Source: an uncultured Flavobacteriaceae bacterium
GTDB lineage: Bacteria > Bacteroidota > Bacteroidia > Flavobacteriales > Flavobacteriaceae
Assembly (NCBI GenBank): GCA_934675205.1
Contig: CAKUPQ010000003.1
Span: 124,001-188,000, forward strand
DNA length: 64,000 bases
Direction: 5' to 3'
The first letter of the stretch is position 1. Each line of letters begins with the position of its first letter. A program made the translations under genes and the position numbers. Positions 59,641 through 64,000 of this stretch are shown in pieces. The notes under the pieces were generated by a model. That model did no database searches, was not told where the DNA came from, and saw only the letters and a program-made list of their open reading frames with translations.

Positions 59641-62484
59641 ATGAAAAAACAGCATTACATACTATTTTTTTTATTAGTTGGATTTTTCGGGTTTTCACAG
59701 GTAAGCACCATACCAAATCCTGCTGAAGCAAACGGGCTTGTTACCCTGAATTTTGATAAAACGGGAACTCCTATGGCATCGTATTCGGGAACAATTTATG
59801 CTCATATCGGAGTTACTGTGGACGGAAATACATGGCAATACGTAATCGGAAATTGGGGAAATAACAGTACTCAACCCGCTTTGACCCTTGTTTCAGGGAA
59901 TGTTTATGAGCTTGTGCTTACTCCTGATTTGTTTACGTATTTCGGAGTGCCTGAAACGAGTACGATTACACAGATTTGTGTGGTATTTCGCGCAGCAACA
60001 GGCTCTCCTCAAACGCAAGATTATTTTATTAATGTTGGAGCTTTTCAGGTAAATCTGACTTCTCCGAACAATAATAGCGTTACGTTGCTCAATAGTGGAG
60101 AAAACCTGAACATTACCGCAAACAATACAGGAGGAAATGCGAGTTATATGCTTAAAGCAAACGGAAATACTATTAATACAAACAACAGCACTTCAAATTA
60201 TTCGTACAATCACACTAATATTACCCAAAATCAGAACTACGAATTGCTTGTAACACAAGGCAGTAATACTATAACCAAATATTTTTCGGTTGTTACTAAT
60301 TCGGGAGTAGTTAATGAAGCAATGCCTGTCGGATTGGAAGACGGAATCAATTATGACGATACCGACATGGGAGCTTATTTAGTATTAGATGCTCCGTTTA
60401 AAGATTTTGTGTATGTAGCCGGAAGTTTTAACAACTGGCAGCCTGACAGTAATTATTTGATGAAAAAAGACCCTGCAACAGGCAAATTTTGGTTGTATGT
60501 TCCTTTGAATATAGGAGAAGTTTACACCTATCAGTATTGGGTTTGCGATGATACGGATGTTCCTGTAAATGCTCCCAAAATCGTAAAAACTGCTGATCCG
60601 TATTCTACTTTGGTACTTTCACCTTTTGACGATCCTTGGATTCCTGTCTCGAATTATCCGAATATTCCGATTTATCCTGACGGACAGGAACGTGAAGTTA
60701 CGGTTTTGCAAACCGCTCAACCTCAGTATGATTGGCAGGTGACGGATTTTCAAAAGCCCGAAAAGGAAAAATTAGTTATTTACGAAGTGCTTATCAGGGA
60801 TTTTGATTCGGGTAGAAGTTATCAGGATTTGATTGATCGAATAGATTACTTTAAAAATTTGAATGTTAATGCGATTCAGTTGATGCCTGTAATGGAATTT
60901 GAGGGGAATGAATCTTGGGGATATAACACCTCTTTTCATTTGGCTTTGGATAAGTTTTACGGAACTTCCGATAAGCTGAAAGAATTTGTCGATGTGTGTC
61001 ATCAGAACGGAATCGCAGTGATTTTGGATTTGGCTATCAATCACGCCTACGGAAGAAATCCGTTGGTACGGATGTGGATGTCTGATCCTGAAAATGACGG
61101 CTGGGGAGAGCCGAATGCTGAAAATCCGTATTTTAACGTAAATGCGATGCACAGTTATAATGTGGGAAGCGATTTTAATCATCAAAGCAATTATACGAAA
61201 TATTACACCAAACGTGTGGTAAAGCACTGGATAGAAGAATATAAAATTGACGGAATTCGTTGGGATTTGACTAAAGGATTTACGCAAAATTGCCCTTTTA
61301 CAGGGAATGCTTCTGCACAGGAAAACTGTACGAACAGCTATCAGGCAGATAGGGTAGCGGTATTGAAAGAATATGCGGATTATTCGTGGAGCATTGACCC
61401 TGACCATTATGTGATTTTTGAGCATTTAGGGCAGGATAACGAAGAAAAAGAATGGGCAGATTACAGACTTTCTGAAGGAAAAGGAATTATGCTTTGGGGA
61501 ATAATGACTACACCTTACAATCAGCTGACTATGGGATATGCTACCAATCCGAGTTCCAATATCAATCGAATGGGGCACCTAAGCAGAGGTTTTGAAGGAG
61601 CACGATTAGTAGGTTATGCAGAAAGTCATGACGAAGAGAGACTGATGTACAAAAACCTGCAATACGGAAATTCTACAAACAGCAGCCATGATGTTAAAAA
61701 CCTGAATGTAGCACTTTCGAGAATGTCTGCATTGGGAGCGGTTTCGCTTACCGTTCCGGGACCAAAAATGATTTGGCATTTCGGGGAATTAGGAATGGAA
61801 AATTCCATTTTTACTTGTGAAAATGGAACAATTAATGAGCCGGGAGGAAATGACGGAGATTGTAAATTAGCTACTAAACCCCAACCTCAATGGGCAAACA
61901 ATTGGTTGGCAAATGCTCAACGAAAACAGATATATGATGATTGGTCGAGAATTATTAATATGAAAATCAATAACGAAGTATTCTCGGGAAATTATTCTAT
62001 TAGTTCAGGAAATTTAAAACCGAGAATTTATATCTGGAGTGATAATTTACCCGATTCGGAGCTTAAAAATGTTGTGATTTTAGCTAATTTTGAAGTTACG
62101 GCTCAGGATATTGTCCCTGATTTTCCTTATACCGGAACGTGGCACAACCTGATGAACGATACTTCGATCAACGTAACCAATACGTCTGCTCCCTTAAGTT
62201 TACAACCCGGAGAATTCAGAATTTACGGAAACCAACAGGCAACTTTGTCATCAGAAGATTTTGTTGTTGAGCAACAATTAAAAATGTACCCGAATCCTGC
62301 TAACGATTATATTGCGTTTAACCAAGATACCAAAGAAGTTTTGGTTTACAATATTTCGGGGCAGATTGTAAAGCGTTTTGACGGAAGAATGGCTTATAAT
62401 CTTTTCTATATCGGAGATTTAAGCAACGGAATATATATCGTAAAAACCGATAATCAGAACAGCTTAAAGTTAGTAAAACAGTAA
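59641..62484 (+). CDS. GH13 alpha-amylase-like enzyme with T9SS C-terminal domain
   Basis: The 947-residue protein has a signal peptide, beta-sandwich modules (an E-set/CBM48-like region around FVYVAGSFNNWQPDSN), a GH13 barrel and a C-terminal T9SS type A sorting domain (LKMYPNPANDYIAF). The barrel residues are Asp542 in GIRWDLTKGF, Glu594 in VIFEHLG and Asp664 in AESHDEERL. The T9SS domain implies secretion across the outer membrane and release or surface attachment. It would cut starch outside and feed the SusCD importer. The gap to SusE holds a terminator. Confidence 0.93.
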   Translation: MKKQHYILFFLLVGFFGFSQVSTIPNPAEANGLVTLNFDKTGTPMASYSGTIYAHIGVTVDGNTWQYVIGNWGNNSTQPALTLVSGNVYELVLTPDLFTYFGVPETSTITQICVVFRAATGSPQTQDYFINVGAFQVNLTSPNNNSVTLLNSGENLNITANNTGGNASYMLKANGNTINTNNSTSNYSYNHTNITQNQNYELLVTQGSNTITKYFSVVTNSGVVNEAMPVGLEDGINYDDTDMGAYLVLDAPFKDFVYVAGSFNNWQPDSNYLMKKDPATGKFWLYVPLNIGEVYTYQYWVCDDTDVPVNAPKIVKTADPYSTLVLSPFDDPWIPVSNYPNIPIYPDGQEREVTVLQTAQPQYDWQVTDFQKPEKEKLVIYEVLIRDFDSGRSYQDLIDRIDYFKNLNVNAIQLMPVMEFEGNESWGYNTSFHLALDKFYGTSDKLKEFVDVCHQNGIAVILDLAINHAYGRNPLVRMWMSDPENDGWGEPNAENPYFNVNAMHSYNVGSDFNHQSNYTKYYTKRVVKHWIEEYKIDGIRWDLTKGFTQNCPFTGNASAQENCTNSYQADRVAVLKEYADYSWSIDPDHYVIFEHLGQDNEEKEWADYRLSEGKGIMLWGIMTTPYNQLTMGYATNPSSNINRMGHLSRGFEGARLVGYAESHDEERLMYKNLQYGNSTNSSHDVKNLNVALSRMSALGAVSLTVPGPKMIWHFGELGMENSIFTCENGTINEPGGNDGDCKLATKPQPQWANNWLANAQRKQIYDDWSRIINMKINNEVFSGNYSISSGNLKPRIYIWSDNLPDSELKNVVILANFEVTAQDIVPDFPYTGTWHNLMNDTSINVTNTSAPLSLQPGEFRIYGNQQATLSSEDFVVEQQLKMYPNPANDYIAFNQDTKEVLVYNISGQIVKRFDGRMAYNLFYIGDLSNGIYIVKTDNQNSLKLVKQ

Positions 62485-62493
62485 ATGTCGTAG

Positions 62494-62511
62494 AGACGGA
62501 TAATTCCGTCT
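62494..62511. repeat. Short hairpin repeat (AGACGGATAATTCCGTCT)
   Basis: An inverted repeat directly after the amylase stop, with AGACGGA and TCCGTCT around TAAT. It resembles a dispersed element family. Confidence 0.5.
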
Positions 62512-62518
62512 GTATAAA

Positions 62519-62565
62519 AATCAAAAGTCCGTCAGTTCAATTCACGAACTGACGGACTTTTGATT
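62519..62565. terminator. Strong bidirectional hairpin terminator
   Basis: A 20-base perfect stem (AATCAAAAGTCCGTCAGTTC with its reverse complement) around the loop AATTCAC lies between the convergent amylase and peptidase genes. It can terminate both transcripts. Confidence 0.88.
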
Positions 62566-62591
62566 TGTGGTTAATGGCTTTTGCCTAATGC

Positions 62592-64000
62592 CTATTTCTT
62601 AATTCCTTCTAAATCTAAAAGGAAAGCATATTCTTTAGCTACTTCTTTCAGAGCCTCGAAACGTCCTGACGCACCTCCGTGACCTGCATCCATATTGGTA
62701 TCAAGGAATAACAGATTATTATCGGTTTTCACAGCTCGAAGTTTTGCAACCCATTTGGCAGGTTCCCAATACTGCACTTGTGAATCGTGCAATCCTGTTG
62801 AAACATACATATTCGGATAATCCTGAGCTATGACGTTATCATAAGGCGAATACGAAAGCATATAATCGTAATATTCCTTTTCGTTCGGATTTCCCCATTC
62901 GTCATATTCTCCGGTAGTAAGCGGAATACTGTCATCAAGCATTGTAGTTACCACATCAACAAAAGGAACTTGTGCTACAACTCCGTTGTATAGTTCAGGA
63001 TTCATATTGATAATCGCTCCCATCAGCAATCCTCCTGCAGAACCTCCCATTGCATACAAATGCTTGTCAGAAGTATATTTTTGGTCGATTACAAATTTCG
63101 AACAGTCAATAAAATCGGTAAACGTATTTTTCTTGTTTAAGAGTTTTCCGTTTTCATACCAAGGTCTTCCCAAATCTTCTCCTCCTCTGATGTGAGCAAT
63201 CGCATAGATGAATCCTCTGTCCAAAAGACTTAATCTCGTAGTTGAAAAATAAGGGTCCATAGAAGCTCCATACGACCCGTAAGCATATAACAACAACGGA
63301 TTTTTCCCGTCTTTTTTGATGCCTTTTTTGTAAATCATCGAAATTGGAACTTTCGTTCCGTCTGTGGCTGTTGCCCAAACTCTTTCTTCAACATAATTGT
63401 CTTTGTCGAATTTTCCTCCCAAAACTTCTTGTTCTTTCAGAACTTTTTTTGCTTTGGTTTTCATATCGAATTCAATTACCGAAGACGGAGTTTTTAACGA
63501 CTGATAACCATAACGTAATTTATCCGTATTAAAATCTAAATTCGTAGTGGTGTAAGCAGTATAAGTTTCGCTTTCAAACGGAAGATAATATTCCTGTCCG
63601 TTCCAAGGTTTGATACGGATATTGTTCAGACCTTTTTTATTATCTCTTTCACTTATAACCAAATAATCTTTGAAAATGTCAATTCCCTCCAAAAGAACAT
63701 CATCTCTGTGAGGAATCAAATCCGTCCAGTTCTCTTGAGTGGTAGCATTTTCGGGAGTGGTCATCAGTTTGAAATTTGTAGCTTTGTCCTTATTGGTTAC
63801 GATATAGAATTTTCCGTTGTAATAATCAATTCCGTATTCCAGACCTCTTGTTCTTGGTTGAAAAACTTTGAATTTTCCGTCAGGATTATTTGCGTCAAGA
63901 ATCTGATATTCGCTAGTAAGTGTACTTCCCGAGCCGATAATCAGATATTTTTTAGAGATTTCGGTATAAACGAATGTATTAAAAGTATCGTCTTTTTCGT
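62592..64000 (-). CDS. S9 prolyl oligopeptidase family serine peptidase, C-terminal part
   Basis: The frame stays open past the right window edge, so only the last 469 residues are seen. A beta-propeller part is followed by an alpha/beta-hydrolase domain with the nucleophile Ser in AMGGSAGGLLMGA, GVVAQVPFVDVVTTMLD and the terminal His region DAGHGGASGRFEALKE. This fits oligopeptidase B / prolyl oligopeptidase, which cuts short peptides after Pro, Arg or Lys. Specificity cannot be fixed without the N-terminal part. It faces the amylase gene across a terminator. Confidence 0.9.
   Translation of the reverse strand, partial: EKDDTFNTFVYTEISKKYLIIGSGSTLTSEYQILDANNPDGKFKVFQPRTRGLEYGIDYYNGKFYIVTNKDKATNFKLMTTPENATTQENWTDLIPHRDDVLLEGIDIFKDYLVISERDNKKGLNNIRIKPWNGQEYYLPFESETYTAYTTTNLDFNTDKLRYGYQSLKTPSSVIEFDMKTKAKKVLKEQEVLGGKFDKDNYVEERVWATATDGTKVPISMIYKKGIKKDGKNPLLLYAYGSYGASMDPYFSTTRLSLLDRGFIYAIAHIRGGEDLGRPWYENGKLLNKKNTFTDFIDCSKFVIDQKYTSDKHLYAMGGSAGGLLMGAIINMNPELYNGVVAQVPFVDVVTTMLDDSIPLTTGEYDEWGNPNEKEYYDYMLSYSPYDNVIAQDYPNMYVSTGLHDSQVQYWEPAKWVAKLRAVKTDNNLLFLDTNMDAGHGGASGRFEALKEVAKEYAFLLDLEGIKK

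Noticed and set aside
60772..61425. 217-codon minus-strand open frame opposite the amylase
   Set aside because: It covers the catalytic barrel in antisense and has no recognisable domain or promoter.
1..64000. tRNA, rRNA and intact transposase genes
   Set aside because: None was recognised in the bases read by eye; small tRNAs could be missed and should be checked with a dedicated search.

Overview
The window looks like a chromosome segment from a low-GC, Flavobacterium-like member of the Flavobacteriaceae. The evidence is TAnnTTTG promoter elements with few Shine-Dalgarno sites, a SusC/SusD pair, a type IX secretion (T9SS) C-terminal domain on an amylase, a proofreading exonuclease fused to DNA polymerase III alpha, and above all a flexirubin-type pigment gene cluster. 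No tRNA, rRNA, CRISPR array or intact insertion sequence was seen. Species is not assignable from the sequence alone.

Region 1 (1-27440) is most of a flexirubin (aryl polyene plus dialkylresorcinol ester) cluster. darA/darB make the dialkylresorcinol. The polyene side has an acyl carrier protein, two complete ketosynthases, two ketosynthase-like proteins without the catalytic residues, three hot-dog dehydratase-like proteins and a thioesterase. Export and envelope functions include an ABC transporter, a LolA-like carrier, lipoproteins and a large MMPL-acyltransferase fusion. Candidate tailoring enzymes are a BtrH-like protein, a C45-type acyltransferase, an FAD oxidoreductase and an AMP-forming ligase. 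The tyrosine ammonia-lyase and ketoreductase expected for such a pathway are not in the window and may lie upstream of base 1, where the first gene is cut. Unrelated genes interrupt the cluster: an XRE regulator with a membrane methyltransferase, a polyvalent-kinase-like gene, and a decayed toxin-antitoxin locus.

Region 2 (27445-38237) carries a DUF4442 hot-dog gene, a DUF4870 gene, a PadR-PspC-DUF2807 envelope-stress-like operon, and a tetR-tolC-MFP-RND efflux operon on the minus strand.

Region 3 (38240-48095) begins with an AT-rich PIN-domain gene flanked by imperfect inverted repeats. dnaE follows, then an unusual partial duplication: two copies of a membrane-protein gene, a copied dnaE tail and a truncated copy of the start of a downstream aminotransferase. 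The two versions differ by point substitutions and by presence or absence of a glycosyltransferase gene, as if two alleles of one locus had been joined.

Region 4 (48172-62565) is a maltodextrin/starch utilisation locus. An outer-membrane SusC/SusD/SusE system and a T9SS-secreted GH13 amylase face a minus-strand operon of MFS transporter, beta-phosphoglucomutase and GH65 maltose phosphorylase, with a LacI-family regulator. Starch would be cut outside, taken up through SusCD, carried across the inner membrane by the MFS protein, phosphorolysed, and beta-glucose-1-phosphate converted to glucose-6-phosphate. The window ends inside an S9 prolyl oligopeptidase gene. Intergenic palindromic repeats of several families recur throughout.
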